DNA from: an uncultured Pseudomonadota bacterium
GTDB taxonomy: Bacteria > Pseudomonadota > Gammaproteobacteria > Methylococcales > Methylomonadaceae
Reading direction: 5' to 3'
DNA: 64,000 nt
NCBI GenBank assembly: GCA_903870545.1
Contig: CAIQDI010000013.1
Span: forward strand, 1-64,000
Shown here: positions 1 through 9,369 of the stretch, in pieces
Numbering within the stretch: position 1 is the stretch's first letter
How the letters are laid out: each line of letters starts with the position of its first letter
The notes under the pieces: generated by a model
What the model was told of the DNA's origin: nothing
Seen by the model: only the letters and a program-made list of their open reading frames with translations
The model's database searches: none
Position numbers and translations under genes: made by a program

Positions 1-1191
1 AGGGAAACCGTAAGTATCATAAAGTTGGAAAGCCGTTTCGCCTTCAATAACAGTGCCTTCCATTTTGGCAACACACGCTTCCAAAATTTTCATGCCCTGC
101 CCCAGTGTTTCGGCAAAACGTTTTTCTTCACGTTCTAAAATGGTTTCAACTTGGACTTGCGCGGCGCGTAATTCGGGGAACGCATCGCCCATTTCTTGGG
201 CGAGTGGCGCGACCAATTTGTAAAAGAAAATGTCGCTCACGCCCAACCGATAACCGTGCCGAATCGCGCGACGAATAATGCGGCGCAACACATAACCGCG
301 CCCTTCGTTTGACGGCATCACGCCATCGACAATCATAAACGCACACGAGCGAATGTGATCCGCAATCACGCGCAACGAACTGTTCGTTAAGTCCGTCATG
401 TTCGCCAAAGTCGCGGCGGCTTTGAGCAAATTTTGAAACAAATCAATGTCGTAATTATTGTGAACGTGTTGCATCACGGCGGAAATTCGCTCTAAACCCA
501 TGCCCGTATCGACCGACGGTTTGGGCAACCGTGTCAACGTGCCATCGGCGGCGCGGTCATATTGCATAAACACCAAATTCCAGATTTCAATATAACGGTC
601 GCCGTCTTCGTCGGGCGTGCCTGGAGGACTGCCGAAAATGTCGTCGCCGTGATCATAAAAAATTTCGCTGCAAGGCCCGCAAGGTCCCGTATCGCCCATC
701 GACCAAAAATTATCTTTCGCGCCAATGCGTGACAAACGCTCAGGCGAAACACCGATTTCGTTAATCCAAATGTTTGCCGCTTCGTCGTCTTCGTCAAAAA
801 CCGTGACCCACAATTTTTCTTTGGGGATTTCCAGTACGTTAACCAAAAATTCCCAGGCAAAATGAATCGCTTCTTTTTTGAAATAATCGCCAAAACTAAA
901 ATTGCCGAGCATTTCAAAAAACGTATGATGCCGCGCCGTGTAACCGACGTTTTCTAAATCGTTATGTTTGCCACCCGCACGAACACAGCGTTGACTGGTT
1001 GCCGCGCGTGTAAATTCGCGTTGTTCACGCCCTAAAAACAAATCTTTAAATTGCACCATGCCCGCATTCACAAAAAGTAACGTCGGGTCGTTGCTCGGAA
1101 TTAACGAACTGGAAGCCTCAACAGAATGTCCGTGTTGTTTAAAAAAGTCTAAAAAAGCAGAGCGTACTTCTGCGCTAGTCATAGTTTTCAT
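1..1191 (-). CDS. alaS: Alanine--tRNA ligase, N-terminal part (cut by window start)
   Basis: Charges tRNA-Ala with alanine in the cytoplasm. The visible 397 residues are the class II catalytic core: a start near [19 protein letters not shown], then [44 protein letters not shown] and [14 protein letters not shown], ending in DTYGFP at base 1. The editing domain and C-terminal domain lie outside the window. The first ATG is at 1191; an in-frame ATG at 1182 gives a start closer to other AlaRS proteins, and neither has a strong ribosome binding site. It lies 21 bases downstream of recX on the same strand, the order recA-recX-alaS seen in many gammaproteobacteria. Identity is certain from family motifs; only the exact start is open. 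Confidence 0.97.
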   Translation of the reverse strand, partial: MKTMTSAEVRSAFLDFFKQHGHSVEASSSLIPSNDPTLLFVNAGMVQFKDLFLGREQREFTRAATSQRCVRAGGKHNDLENVGYTARHHTFFEMLGNFSFGDYFKKEAIHFAWEFLVNVLEIPKEKLWVTVFDEDDEAANIWINEIGVSPERLSRIGAKDNFWSMGDTGPCGPCSEIFYDHGDDIFGSPPGTPDEDGDRYIEIWNLVFMQYDRAADGTLTRLPKPSVDTGMGLERISAVMQHVHNNYDIDLFQNLLKAAATLANMTDLTNSSLRVIADHIRSCAFMIVDGVMPSNEGRGYVLRRIIRRAIRHGYRLGVSDIFFYKLVAPLAQEMGDAFPELRAAQVQVETILEREEKRFAETLGQGMKILEACVAKMEGTVIEGETAFQLYDTYGFP

Positions 1192-1212
1192 GATGATTTT
1201 GTGTGTTTGTGA

Positions 1213-1689
1213 TTAAAATTTTGTAGGAATGAGTAAAACGTACAATTTGGCGAATTGCGTAATTTGCGAACTCGAAAAACCGCGTTGTAATAAAAATCGA
1301 CTGCGTTTTGACCATTCGTGATGGGTAATTGGGGCGATTTCGCCGTATTTTTTGCTATAAACGTGCGTCAATAAATCCAGCCAATCGTCCGCGACGGTCA
1401 ACATCGCGTCATTTAATGTATTGACAGCAACATCTATGCCTTTTTGACTTAGTTCGTAGCGAATGGCGACCGCGCCGAATCCTTTTTGTAATCGATACCG
1501 CGCGTAACATTCGGCAAAACGGTCGTCACTTTGCCAATTTTGTTGTGCCAATTCGTCGATAACGGGTTGAATGTCGGCGCGTTCAAAGCCTTTTTGCATC
1601 AATTTAGTGAGTAATTCTTTTTGCGAATGCTCACGACGAGTCAATAGCCGCAAACACTGGTTTTTGATGTCATGAGCAATGGAATTCAC
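1213..1689 (-). CDS. recX: Regulatory protein RecX
   Basis: RecX binds RecA filaments and limits RecA activity. The 158-residue product has the family length and the repeated three-helix pattern: CLRLLTRREHSQKELLTKL near the start, then LAQQNWQSDDRFAECYARYR and KGFGAVAIRYELSQKGI. It begins 9 bases after the recA stop, so both are probably made from one transcript. The C-terminal helix repeat (WSKRSRFLLQRGFSSSQI) is present, so the protein looks complete. Assignment rests on both sequence pattern and position next to recA. Confidence 0.93.
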   Translation of the reverse strand: MNSIAHDIKNQCLRLLTRREHSQKELLTKLMQKGFERADIQPVIDELAQQNWQSDDRFAECYARYRLQKGFGAVAIRYELSQKGIDVAVNTLNDAMLTVADDWLDLLTHVYSKKYGEIAPITHHEWSKRSRFLLQRGFSSSQITQFAKLYVLLIPTKF

Positions 1690-1698
1690 AGCGGATTT

Positions 1699-2754
1699 TT
1701 ACAGCGGTGCGCCAACGTCCGTTTCGTCTTCGGTCGGTTCAAATTCTTTAACGGCAAGCAACGGTTTTTTGAAGGCTTCATCACGGATTTTGGTTTCAAG
1801 TTCTTTGGCTTTCGCGGGATTTTCTTTGAAGAAAAGTTTAGCATTGTCTTTTCCTTGCCCGATTTTCTCCGTGCCGTAGCTGTACCACGAACCTGCTTTT
1901 TGTACGAAACCGTAATTTACGCCCAAATCCACCAATTCACCGACAAATGAAATGCCTTCGCCGTACAAAATTTCAAATTCAGCTTGTTTAAACGGCGGCG
2001 CGACTTTGTTTTTTACGACTTTGACGCGGGTTTCGTTGCCGATAATATCGTCACCTTTTTTCACCGCACCGATACGGCGAATATCCAACCGCACCGACGC
2101 ATAAAATTTCAACGCATTCCCGCCCGTGGTGGTTTCAGGCGAACCAAACATCACGCCAATTTTCATGCGAATTTGATTGATGAAAATCACCAACGTATTG
2201 GAGCGTTGAATGTTGGCGGTCAATTTGCGTAAGGCTTGCGACATCAAACGCGCTTGCAAACCCATGTGCGAATCGCCCATATCGCCTTCAATTTCAGCGC
2301 GTGGCGTTAACGCGGCAACCGAATCCACCACCACAATATCCACCGCATTTGAACGCACTAACATATCGACAATTTCTAACGCTTGTTCGCCCGTGTCGGG
2401 TTGCGACATCAACAAATCCGCGATATTCACGCCCAATTTACCCGCGTAGTTAATATCTAAAGCGTGTTCGGCATCCACAAACGCCGCCGTGCCGCCTAAT
2501 TTCTGCATTTCGGCAATCACTTGTAGCGTCAACGTGGTTTTGCCCGATGATTCAGGACCGTAAATTTCAACAATTCGACCGCGTGGCAAACCGCCTACAC
2601 CTAAGGCAATATCCAAACTCAACGAACCTGTTGACACGACTTCAATATCTTTTGCCGTGTCCACATCCCCCATTCGCATCACTGAACCTTTGCCGAATTG
2701 TTTTTCGATTTGCATTAACGCGGCGGCGAGGGCTTTTTTCTTATTTTCGTCCAT
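1699..2754 (-). CDS. recA: Recombinase RecA
   Basis: ATP-dependent strand-exchange protein of homologous recombination and SOS co-protease. The 351-residue product starts [20 protein letters not shown] and carries Walker [10 protein letters not shown] at residues 66-74, a Walker B-type [14 protein letters not shown] segment, the loop L1/L2 region with [19 protein letters not shown] and [19 protein letters not shown], and an acidic tail ([13 protein letters not shown]). Length matches the family. recX follows directly. No canonical enterobacterial LexA box (CTGT-N8-ACAG) is visible upstream; a different short dyad is listed separately. Confidence 0.99.
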   Translation of the reverse strand: MDENKKKALAAALMQIEKQFGKGSVMRMGDVDTAKDIEVVSTGSLSLDIALGVGGLPRGRIVEIYGPESSGKTTLTLQVIAEMQKLGGTAAFVDAEHALDINYAGKLGVNIADLLMSQPDTGEQALEIVDMLVRSNAVDIVVVDSVAALTPRAEIEGDMGDSHMGLQARLMSQALRKLTANIQRSNTLVIFINQIRMKIGVMFGSPETTTGGNALKFYASVRLDIRRIGAVKKGDDIIGNETRVKVVKNKVAPPFKQAEFEILYGEGISFVGELVDLGVNYGFVQKAGSWYSYGTEKIGQGKDNAKLFFKENPAKAKELETKIRDEAFKKPLLAVKEFEPTEDETDVGAPL

Positions 2755-2818
2755 TTTATTGTCCTTAGATGGTGCATTGAAAAGCGAGGTTTACTACGTT
2801 CATTATCACACACGCATT

Positions 2819-2834
2819 ACACTTCGGATAGTGT
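2819..2834. promoter_or_regulatory. Short perfect dyad upstream of recA
   Basis: ACACT-N6-AGTGT, a perfect 5-base inverted repeat with a 6-base centre, lies about 65 bases before the recA start and 16 bases past the stop of the DUF2780 gene. It has no T-run, so it does not look like a terminator. Its position would suit an operator for recA, but it does not match the E. coli LexA consensus. A function is only inferred. Confidence 0.3.
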
Positions 2835-2849
2835 TGATTACCTTTATAA

Positions 2850-3434
2850 TCACTTGTTTGGTGCTGATAATGCAACACCTAAACCTTCGGCAATCGCTGT
2901 GCCGGTATTACCTTTCACATATTCGATAACGACCGGAACGAAGCGTTGCATGGTTTCGGGTTTCATGCCGAGTTGTTGAAAAAGTGACACCGCTGTCAAC
3001 GCCGTCCCGATGGATGAATCACCCGATAAACCCGCTAATTTTCCTGCTAATCCGCCTAAACCTGAACCGCCTTTTTGCAGTGCAGGAACAGCAGAAATCA
3101 GTTGTGAAACGTCGGGAACTTGTTCTGATAATTTCGCAAAGGCTTCTGGATTCATGCGCGTTTTAGCAATTTGTAACAACGCACCCGCGCCACCTGTGGC
3201 TTGTTCTGGTGTTACGCCAATGCGCTGCACCAATAAATTTGTCAATTCACCGGCTTTGAATGTTTTGCCACTTTCGAGTAATTGTTGCGCTTGATTGACA
3301 GCGTCCGCGCTGTTTTCTAACGTTTGACTGCCTTCTTTGCTGACCGATTTCAACACGTCACCCCAATTTTCAGCGTGAACAAGTGGCGCGACGGCAAATA
3401 ATAAAAATACAGCCGTGATTTTTAATGATTTCAT
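2850..3434 (-). CDS. Secreted DUF2780-type protein
   Basis: Unknown function. The 194-residue product opens with a clear signal peptide (MKSLKITAVFLLFAVAPLVHA, cleavage likely after the Ala-His-Ala), so it is exported. The mature part is small-residue rich, with a helical VTPEQATGGAGALLQIAK segment, a Gly-rich GGSGLGGLAGKLAGLSGD stretch and a terminal helix with FVPVVIEYVKGNTG, the layout I associate with the DUF2780 (VcgC/VcgE) family. It sits upstream of recA on the same strand, separated by about 95 bases, and just downstream of zapE (14 bases), so it may be co-transcribed with zapE. Confidence 0.75.
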   Translation of the reverse strand: MKSLKITAVFLLFAVAPLVHAENWGDVLKSVSKEGSQTLENSADAVNQAQQLLESGKTFKAGELTNLLVQRIGVTPEQATGGAGALLQIAKTRMNPEAFAKLSEQVPDVSQLISAVPALQKGGSGLGGLAGKLAGLSGDSSIGTALTAVSLFQQLGMKPETMQRFVPVVIEYVKGNTGTAIAEGLGVALSAPNK

Positions 3435-3448
3435 GGTGGAACCTTAGG

Positions 3449-4459
3449 TTAAATGTGAGAGGAATACTGAGTGGATTGCATTTCGATGAGGCGCGACCGC
3501 GTGCGCTCAAAATCGTATTTGTTTTTACCTTTGCAATAAAGGTCGTCAATCGCAACTTCCGCGCTGCAAATTAACGTTACTTTATAGTCGTACAGCACGT
3601 CAATCAAAGTGATAAATCGCCGTGCTTCATTATTTTTTTCGGGCGTGAATTGTGGAATGTGCGTTAAAACGAGCGAATCGTATTGCGCTGCCAAGGTTAA
3701 ATAATCGCGTGCGCCTTTCGGTTCACCGCATAATGCCGCGAACGAAAATACGGCTTTCGTGTTGCATTGTGAAATGGCGTTTTCGGTTTGTGAATTTAAC
3801 GGAAAAAAATAACGGGTTGCCGAATCGACAGATTGCGTCAAACGGTAATCGAGTTCGCCACACAATTCAATTAACGTTGTTTTGGCATGCAATAAATCAA
3901 TAAACGGCAACAATGACGCGCGTTGCAAGCCATTCGGATAGAGTTTATCAGGATGATAATTTGACGTAATCACCACACTAACGGCGTGCGAAAACAGCCC
4001 GTCAAACAAACGACTGAGCAACATCACGTCGGCAATATCGTTAATAAAAAATTCATCTAAACACAGTAATTGCGTGGTTTCCCGCACTTTTTTTGCCAAC
4101 AAAGTCAGCGCATTTTGATTAGGATTTTGGTGAATAAACAAATGGACTTCCTGCATGAAAACGTGAAAATGCACGCGCCGTTTTTTCGGTAATTCGCACG
4201 CTTCATAAAACCACGCCATCAACATCGATTTGCCACGTCCGACATCACCAAATAAATACAATCCTTGAATCGTTTTCGCCATCGTTTTTCGTTGCCAAAA
4301 TTTGACCGGCGCGGATTTACCATCGTCAGCGTGCAATTCATCGAGCAGCGTTTGAAATGCTTGTAACGTTTTCCACTGCGCGGCATCGAAATCAATCACA
4401 TGATTCGCGACGTGTTCCTCGTAACGTTGTAAAAGTGGGCTTTGTAAAATTTTAGTCAC
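3449..4459 (-). CDS. zapE: Cell division protein ZapE (AFG1-like ATPase)
   Basis: Members of this AAA-type ATPase family associate with the Z-ring in gammaproteobacteria; the mitochondrial relative is AFG1. Walker A is GDVGRGKS at residues 71-78, Walker B is LLCLDEFFINDIAD, and VVITSNYHPDKLYPNGLQR and EARRFITLIDVLYD are typical family segments. The 336-residue length is slightly short of the usual 350-380. Its start overlaps the end of trmJ by 8 bases, so it is probably translated from the same message. Function by family, not shown here. Confidence 0.92.
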   Translation of the reverse strand: MTKILQSPLLQRYEEHVANHVIDFDAAQWKTLQAFQTLLDELHADDGKSAPVKFWQRKTMAKTIQGLYLFGDVGRGKSMLMAWFYEACELPKKRRVHFHVFMQEVHLFIHQNPNQNALTLLAKKVRETTQLLCLDEFFINDIADVMLLSRLFDGLFSHAVSVVITSNYHPDKLYPNGLQRASLLPFIDLLHAKTTLIELCGELDYRLTQSVDSATRYFFPLNSQTENAISQCNTKAVFSFAALCGEPKGARDYLTLAAQYDSLVLTHIPQFTPEKNNEARRFITLIDVLYDYKVTLICSAEVAIDDLYCKGKNKYDFERTRSRLIEMQSTQYSSHI

Positions 4460-5195
4460 GTTTCAACGCGCCTTTATGACCTTGTGACAATCGCAAAATG
4501 CCGCGCAAAATATCGACTTCTTTGCTGCGTAATTCGGCGCGGTTATACAGCCGACGCAACCGCCGCATCAACGATTCTTCTTTTTCGGGGTGCATAAAAC
4601 CGATGTCGCTCAAGGCTTCGGCGAGGTGGTTATAAAATAATTCCATTTGATGATTGGTCGCCAATTCTTGCTCGTTTTCGTCGCCCACGGCTTTACGCGC
4701 CACGTCGCCATTTTGTGCGGCAATAAATAATTCGTAACACACGACTTGTACCGCCGCCGCGATATTCAGCGAACTGTAATTTTCGTTGCACGGAATGTGT
4801 AATAAATAGCGGCATAAATCCAATTCTTCGTTTTTCAAACCCGAATTTTCACGCCCAAACACAATCGCTATTTTTTCATGCGCGGATTCGGTAATGACTT
4901 TTTCGGCGCATTCACGCGGCGTAACTTCTGACAAACTAATGGTGCGACTGCGTGCGCTTGCGCCAATGACCAACGTGCAATCGGCAATCGCTTCTTCCAA
5001 GGTTTCAAAAAGTTGCGCTTTCGCTAAAATATCGTCTGCGCCCGCTGCTCGCGCTGTGGCATCGGCATGAGGAAAAAACTTGGGCGAAACCAAACATAAA
5101 TTGGTCATGGTCATGTTTTTCATTGCCCGCGCTACCGCCCCGATATTTCCAGGATGCGAGGTTTCAACTAATACAATTTTAATGTGAGAGAGCAA
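4452..5195 (-). CDS. trmJ: tRNA (cytidine/uridine-32-2'-O)-methyltransferase TrmJ
   Basis: SPOUT-class methyltransferase that modifies position 32 of certain tRNAs using S-adenosylmethionine. The start MLSHIKIVLVETSHPGNIGAV and the trefoil-knot motifs IVFGRENSGLKNEELDLC and LHIPCNENYSSLNIAAAVQV are diagnostic. The 247-residue length fits. It is transcribed away from suhB, a divergent pairing also found in enterobacteria, and overlaps zapE at its 3' end. Confidence 0.94.
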   Translation of the reverse strand: MLSHIKIVLVETSHPGNIGAVARAMKNMTMTNLCLVSPKFFPHADATARAAGADDILAKAQLFETLEEAIADCTLVIGASARSRTISLSEVTPRECAEKVITESAHEKIAIVFGRENSGLKNEELDLCRYLLHIPCNENYSSLNIAAAVQVVCYELFIAAQNGDVARKAVGDENEQELATNHQMELFYNHLAEALSDIGFMHPEKEESLMRRLRRLYNRAELRSKEVDILRGILRLSQGHKGALKRD

Positions 5196-5258
5196 AGCAA
5201 ATGTCCATTTGGTTAAAAAAGCACTAAGTTTAGCAAAAGATTTGTTATTCTATGATTT

Positions 5259-5264
5259 TATAAT
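5259..5264 (+). promoter_or_regulatory. Candidate -10 element for suhB
   Basis: A perfect TATAAT lies 25 bases before the chosen suhB start, in the intergenic space with trmJ. No good -35 hexamer is seen at 16-18 bases, so this rests on the -10 match and position only. Confidence 0.35.
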
Positions 5265-5289
5265 CCGCTCATTTAAAAACGTAAATTCT

Positions 5290-6087
5290 ATGCAACAACC
5301 CATGCTTAATATCGCTGTTCGTGCAGCGCGTAGTGCCGGTGACATTATTCTTCGTTCGGTCGATAAAGCCGCTCATTTAGAAGTCGAACGTAAAGGCAAA
5401 AATGATTTTGCCACCGAAGTGGATCGCCTCGCCGAACGCGAAATTATTTCCATCCTCAAAGCCGCTTATCCCGAACACAGCATTCTCGCTGAAGAAAGTG
5501 GCGAACACGAAGGCAATGAATATCAGTGGATTATCGATCCGCTCGACGGCACCACAAATTTCATTCATGGTTTCCCGCAATACGCCGTTTCCATTGCGTT
5601 GAAAGTGAAAGGACGTTTAGAAGTCGGCGTGGTTTACGATCCGTTGCGCGACGAATTATTCACCGCAAAACGGGGCGGCGGCGCGATGTTGAACAATCGT
5701 CGCATTCGCACAACCGCTTCAACAACTATGACGGGTGCGTTAATCGGCACGGGTTTTCCGTTCAAAGAACCGCAACATTTGGATGCGTATTTGGAAATGT
5801 TCCGCGCAATTACCATTGATTCGGCTGGCATTCGTCGGGCGGGTTCAGCAGCATTGGATTTGGCGTATTTAGCCGCTGGTCGTTTGGATGGTTTTTGGGA
5901 AATTGGCTTGAAAGAATGGGACATGGCGGCAGGAATTTTGTTGGTCAAAGAAGCTGGCGGCGTAGCAACGGATTTTTCATTTAACGATGGTTATTTAGAA
6001 TCGGGAAATGTCATTGCTGCCAGTCCCAGAATGCACCAGTTGTTGTATCAATTGATTGAACCGCACGTCACCGACGCATTGAAATAA
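5290..6087 (+). CDS. suhB: Inositol-1-monophosphatase family protein SuhB
   Basis: Magnesium-dependent inositol monophosphatase; in E. coli the protein also works in rRNA antitermination and ribosome assembly. The metal-binding motifs are present: EESGEHEG, DPLDGTTNFIHGFP and EWDMAAGILLVKEAGG. I chose the ATG at 5290 (MQQPMLNIAVRAARSAG), which aligns with known SuhB starts and gives 265 residues. A longer reading from 5209 adds 27 residues that run through the likely promoter. alr begins four bases after its stop. Confidence 0.95.
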   Translation: MQQPMLNIAVRAARSAGDIILRSVDKAAHLEVERKGKNDFATEVDRLAEREIISILKAAYPEHSILAEESGEHEGNEYQWIIDPLDGTTNFIHGFPQYAVSIALKVKGRLEVGVVYDPLRDELFTAKRGGGAMLNNRRIRTTASTTMTGALIGTGFPFKEPQHLDAYLEMFRAITIDSAGIRRAGSAALDLAYLAAGRLDGFWEIGLKEWDMAAGILLVKEAGGVATDFSFNDGYLESGNVIAASPRMHQLLYQLIEPHVTDALK

Positions 6088-6091
6088 TTCC

Positions 6092-7180
6092 ATGATTCGC
6101 ACCGCTTACGCCGTTATCAACATCAACGCGCTGGCTCATAACGTGCAGCAAGTGCGTTTGGCTGCGCCCAATTCTAAAATTATGGCGGTTATTAAAGCCA
6201 ATGCTTACGGACACGGTTTATTGCGAATCGCGCACGCTTTGGACGGTTTGGTAGATGGTTTTGCGGTGGCGCGAGTTCAAGAAGGCGTACGATTACGAAA
6301 AGCTGGTTTGCAACAACGCATTGTGGTGTTGGAAGGTTTTACCGAACACGACGAATTACACGATTTACTGCATTACGATTTAGAAGCCTCGCTCCATTCC
6401 CCGCATCAGTTGGAAATTTTAAAAAACACATCGAACGCAAAGCGGCTGGGCGTTTGGGTAAAACTCGACACAGGCATGAACCGTTTAGGTTTCAAAGCAC
6501 ACGAAATTTCAGACGTTTATAAACAATTAAGCGCGTGTGAAGTTGTTAAAAAACCGTTTAATTTCATGACGCATTTTGCCAATGCTGACGATAAAAATGA
6601 CTCGAAAACGGCGCAACAAATCGCGTTATTCCATCAATGGACGGCGAATTACGACGGCGAAAAAAGTATGGCAAATTCGGCGGGGATTTTAGCGTGGAAA
6701 GATTCGCTCACGGATTGGGTTCGCGCGGGCGTGATGTTGTTTGGCATTTCGCCTTTTGCCGATTCGACTGGCGAATTTGTAGGTTTGCAACCCTTGATGA
6801 GTTTGCATTCACGGTTGATTGCGGTGCGTGATGTGGCAGCGGGTGAAACGGTGGGTTATGGCGACACATGGACAAGTTCGCACGACACAAAATTAGGCGT
6901 AGTCGCGATTGGTTACGGTGACGGTTATCCGCGTTACGCCCAAAATGGCACGCCCGTTTTGGTCAACGGCGAACGAGTGCCGCTGGTTGGGCGCGTTTCA
7001 ATGGATATGATTACCGTTGATTTGGGATTAACTTCCACCGCCAAAGCGGGTGATTCGGTGACGTTGTGGGGCGAAAATTTACCCGTCGAAGAAATCGCCA
7101 TTTGTTCAAATACCATTCCCTACACACTCGTTTGTGGCATTACGCCGCGCGTCGAAATTGTTGAATCTGAGCATTCCTAA
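6092..7180 (+). CDS. alr: Alanine racemase
   Basis: PLP-dependent conversion of L- to D-alanine for peptidoglycan. The PLP lysine is K35 in AVIKANAYGHG. The C-terminal beta-domain holds VGYGDTW, VVAIGYGDGYPR, VGRVSMDMITVDL and the closing CGITPRVEI. The 362-residue length is normal. It follows suhB with a four-base gap and precedes sufB by about 80 bases, so suhB-alr form one short unit. Confidence 0.97.
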   Translation: MIRTAYAVININALAHNVQQVRLAAPNSKIMAVIKANAYGHGLLRIAHALDGLVDGFAVARVQEGVRLRKAGLQQRIVVLEGFTEHDELHDLLHYDLEASLHSPHQLEILKNTSNAKRLGVWVKLDTGMNRLGFKAHEISDVYKQLSACEVVKKPFNFMTHFANADDKNDSKTAQQIALFHQWTANYDGEKSMANSAGILAWKDSLTDWVRAGVMLFGISPFADSTGEFVGLQPLMSLHSRLIAVRDVAAGETVGYGDTWTSSHDTKLGVVAIGYGDGYPRYAQNGTPVLVNGERVPLVGRVSMDMITVDLGLTSTAKAGDSVTLWGENLPVEEIAICSNTIPYTLVCGITPRVEIVESEHS

Positions 7181-7259
7181 AAACCAACTTCTTTACTCAA
7201 GAATTAAATCACTCTAAAATGTGACCCAAATCGAATCCACTTTCCGAGAAATAAAATCC

Positions 7260-8708
7260 ATGTCTGCAAATAACGACGAAATTAACAGCCTTTTAAATCA
7301 AGAATATAAACAAGGTTTTGTCACCGAAATTGAAGCTGACACGTTTGCAGCGGGACTAAACGAAGACGTGATTGCTCAATTATCGAAAGTGAAAAACGAA
7401 CCCGAATTCATGTTGGAATATCGTTTAAAAGCCTTTCGTCATTGGCAAACGATGCCGTCACCCGATTGGGCGCAATTGAAAATCGAACCGATTGATTATC
7501 AAGCGATTAGCTATTATTCCGCGCCAAAATCCAAAGCCAACGCGCCAACAAGTTTGGACGAAATTGATCCCGAAATTTTGGAAGCCTACAAAAAATTAGG
7601 CATTCCACTAGCGGAACAAGAACAATTAGCCGGAATTGCGGTCGATGCCGTTTTTGACAGCGTTTCTGTGGCGACGACCTTCAAAGGAAAATTGCACGAT
7701 GTGGGTGTAATTTTTTGCCCTATTTCGGAAGCGATTCGCGAACATCCTGAACTTGTTAAAGCGTATTTAAGTTCCGTTGTTTCAGTCGGTGACAATTTTT
7801 TTGCGGCGTTAAATTCAGCGGTTTTCACCGACGGTTCATTCGTTTATATTCCAAAAGGCGTGCGTTGCCCAATGGAACTTTCGACATATTTTCGGATTAA
7901 CGCCAGCAACACGGGACAATTTGAACGCACGTTAATTATTGCTGACGAAGGCAGTTACGTTTCTTATTTGGAAGGCTGTTCCGCGCCACAACGTGATGAA
8001 AACCAACTCCACGCCGCCGTCGTAGAATTAGTCATTTTAAAAGACGCGCAAATAAAATACTCGACCGTGCAAAACTGGTATCCCGGCGACAAAGACGGCA
8101 AAGGCGGCATTTATAATTTCGTCACCAAACGCGCGTATTGCAAAGGCGATAATTCAAAAGTGTCTTGGACGCAAGTGGAAACGGGTTCAGCGATTACTTG
8201 GAAATATCCAAGTTGCATTTTGAAAGGCGATAATTCGGTCGGTGAATTTTATTCGGTCGCCGTTACCAACAATTTGCAACAAGCCGACACGGGTACGAAG
8301 ATGATTCACGTCGGCAAAAACACCAAAAGCACCATCATTTCAAAAGGCATTTCGGCTGGCAAAGCGCAAAACACTTATCGCGGCTTGGTGAAAATTTCCA
8401 GCAAAGCCAAAAACGCCCGAAATTACACCCAATGCGATTCGTTATTGGTCGGCGACAAATGCGGCGCACACACGTTTCCGTATGTTGAAGTGCGTAATTC
8501 ATCGGCGCAAATCGAACACGAAGCCACCACGTCAAAAATCAGCGAAGACCAATTATTTTTCTGTCAACAACGCGGCTTGTCTGCGGAAGACGCGGTGTCG
8601 ATGATTGTGAATGGTTTTTGTAAGCAAGTTTTCAAAGAATTGCCCATGGAATTTGCGGTTGAAGCGCAGGCATTGTTGGGATTGAGTTTGGAAGGTTCGG
8701 TAGGTTAA
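7260..8708 (+). CDS. sufB: Fe-S cluster scaffold protein SufB
   Basis: Core of the SufBC2D scaffold that assembles Fe-S clusters in the cytoplasm. Characteristic segments are [77 protein letters not shown] and [17 protein letters not shown]; the cysteines in the penultimate motif are those implicated in sulfur transfer. I prefer the ATG at 7260 ([20 protein letters not shown], 482 residues) over a GTG at 7221. It is the first suf gene; the remaining ones resume after two inserted genes for carbonic anhydrase and a bestrophin-like protein. Confidence 0.97.
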   Translation: MSANNDEINSLLNQEYKQGFVTEIEADTFAAGLNEDVIAQLSKVKNEPEFMLEYRLKAFRHWQTMPSPDWAQLKIEPIDYQAISYYSAPKSKANAPTSLDEIDPEILEAYKKLGIPLAEQEQLAGIAVDAVFDSVSVATTFKGKLHDVGVIFCPISEAIREHPELVKAYLSSVVSVGDNFFAALNSAVFTDGSFVYIPKGVRCPMELSTYFRINASNTGQFERTLIIADEGSYVSYLEGCSAPQRDENQLHAAVVELVILKDAQIKYSTVQNWYPGDKDGKGGIYNFVTKRAYCKGDNSKVSWTQVETGSAITWKYPSCILKGDNSVGEFYSVAVTNNLQQADTGTKMIHVGKNTKSTIISKGISAGKAQNTYRGLVKISSKAKNARNYTQCDSLLVGDKCGAHTFPYVEVRNSSAQIEHEATTSKISEDQLFFCQQRGLSAEDAVSMIVNGFCKQVFKELPMEFAVEAQALLGLSLEGSVG

Positions 8709-8733
8709 TTTTTAAAATTTTAAGGAATTCAAA

Positions 8734-9360
8734 ATGAAAACACTTACCAAAGAATTACAAGCGGCAATTTCCCCAGAAATGGCGTTGAATTTGTTGAAAG
8801 AAGGCAATCATCGCTTCATGAACAACTTGAAAGCAAATCGCAATTTGCTTGAACAAGCTAACGAAACGTCAGACGGGCAACATCCGTTTGCGGTTATTTT
8901 AAGCTGCATTGATTCTCGCACGTCTGCCGAATTGATTTTCGATCAAGGTTTAGGCGATATTTTTAGTGTGCGAATCGCAGGTAATATAATCAATGAAGAC
9001 ATTTTAGGCAGCATGGAATTTGCGTGTAAAGTCGCGGGTTCTAAAATTATTGCCGTGTTAGGTCACACAAAATGCGGCGCAGTCAAAGGCGCGTGCGATC
9101 ACGTTGAAATGGGCAATTTAACCGCGTTACTTTCAAAAATTCAACCAGCGATTTATGACGAAAAAACCGAAACGCAAAATCGTAATTCAAGCAACAGCGA
9201 CTTTGTCGAAAAAGTTGCCGCGATAAACGTTAAACGAACCGTTCACGCGATTCTTGAACGCAGTCCGATATTGAAAGAAATGATTGAAAAAGGCGAAATA
9301 AAACTCGTTGGCGGCATTCATGAATTGGTAACAGGCGAAGTTACTTTTTACGAAAATTGA
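8734..9360 (+). CDS. Beta-class carbonic anhydrase inside the suf operon
   Basis: Interconverts CO2 and bicarbonate. Zinc and catalytic residues are in place: C58, D60 and R62 in SCIDSRTSAEL, and H111 and C114 in GHTKCGAVKGA. The protein is 208 residues, with no signal peptide, hence cytoplasmic. It is preceded by AAGGAATTC as a ribosome binding site 25 bases after sufB and followed 9 bases later by a bestrophin-like gene, so it reads as part of the suf transcript. Its place between sufB and sufC is unusual and suggests a functional pairing with the neighbouring channel. Confidence 0.95.
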   Translation: MKTLTKELQAAISPEMALNLLKEGNHRFMNNLKANRNLLEQANETSDGQHPFAVILSCIDSRTSAELIFDQGLGDIFSVRIAGNIINEDILGSMEFACKVAGSKIIAVLGHTKCGAVKGACDHVEMGNLTALLSKIQPAIYDEKTETQNRNSSNSDFVEKVAAINVKRTVHAILERSPILKEMIEKGEIKLVGGIHELVTGEVTFYEN

Positions 9361-9369
9361 GAACGCACC

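Noticed and set aside
534-917. Minus-strand 127-codon frame
   Set aside because: It lies inside alaS in another frame and has no family features.
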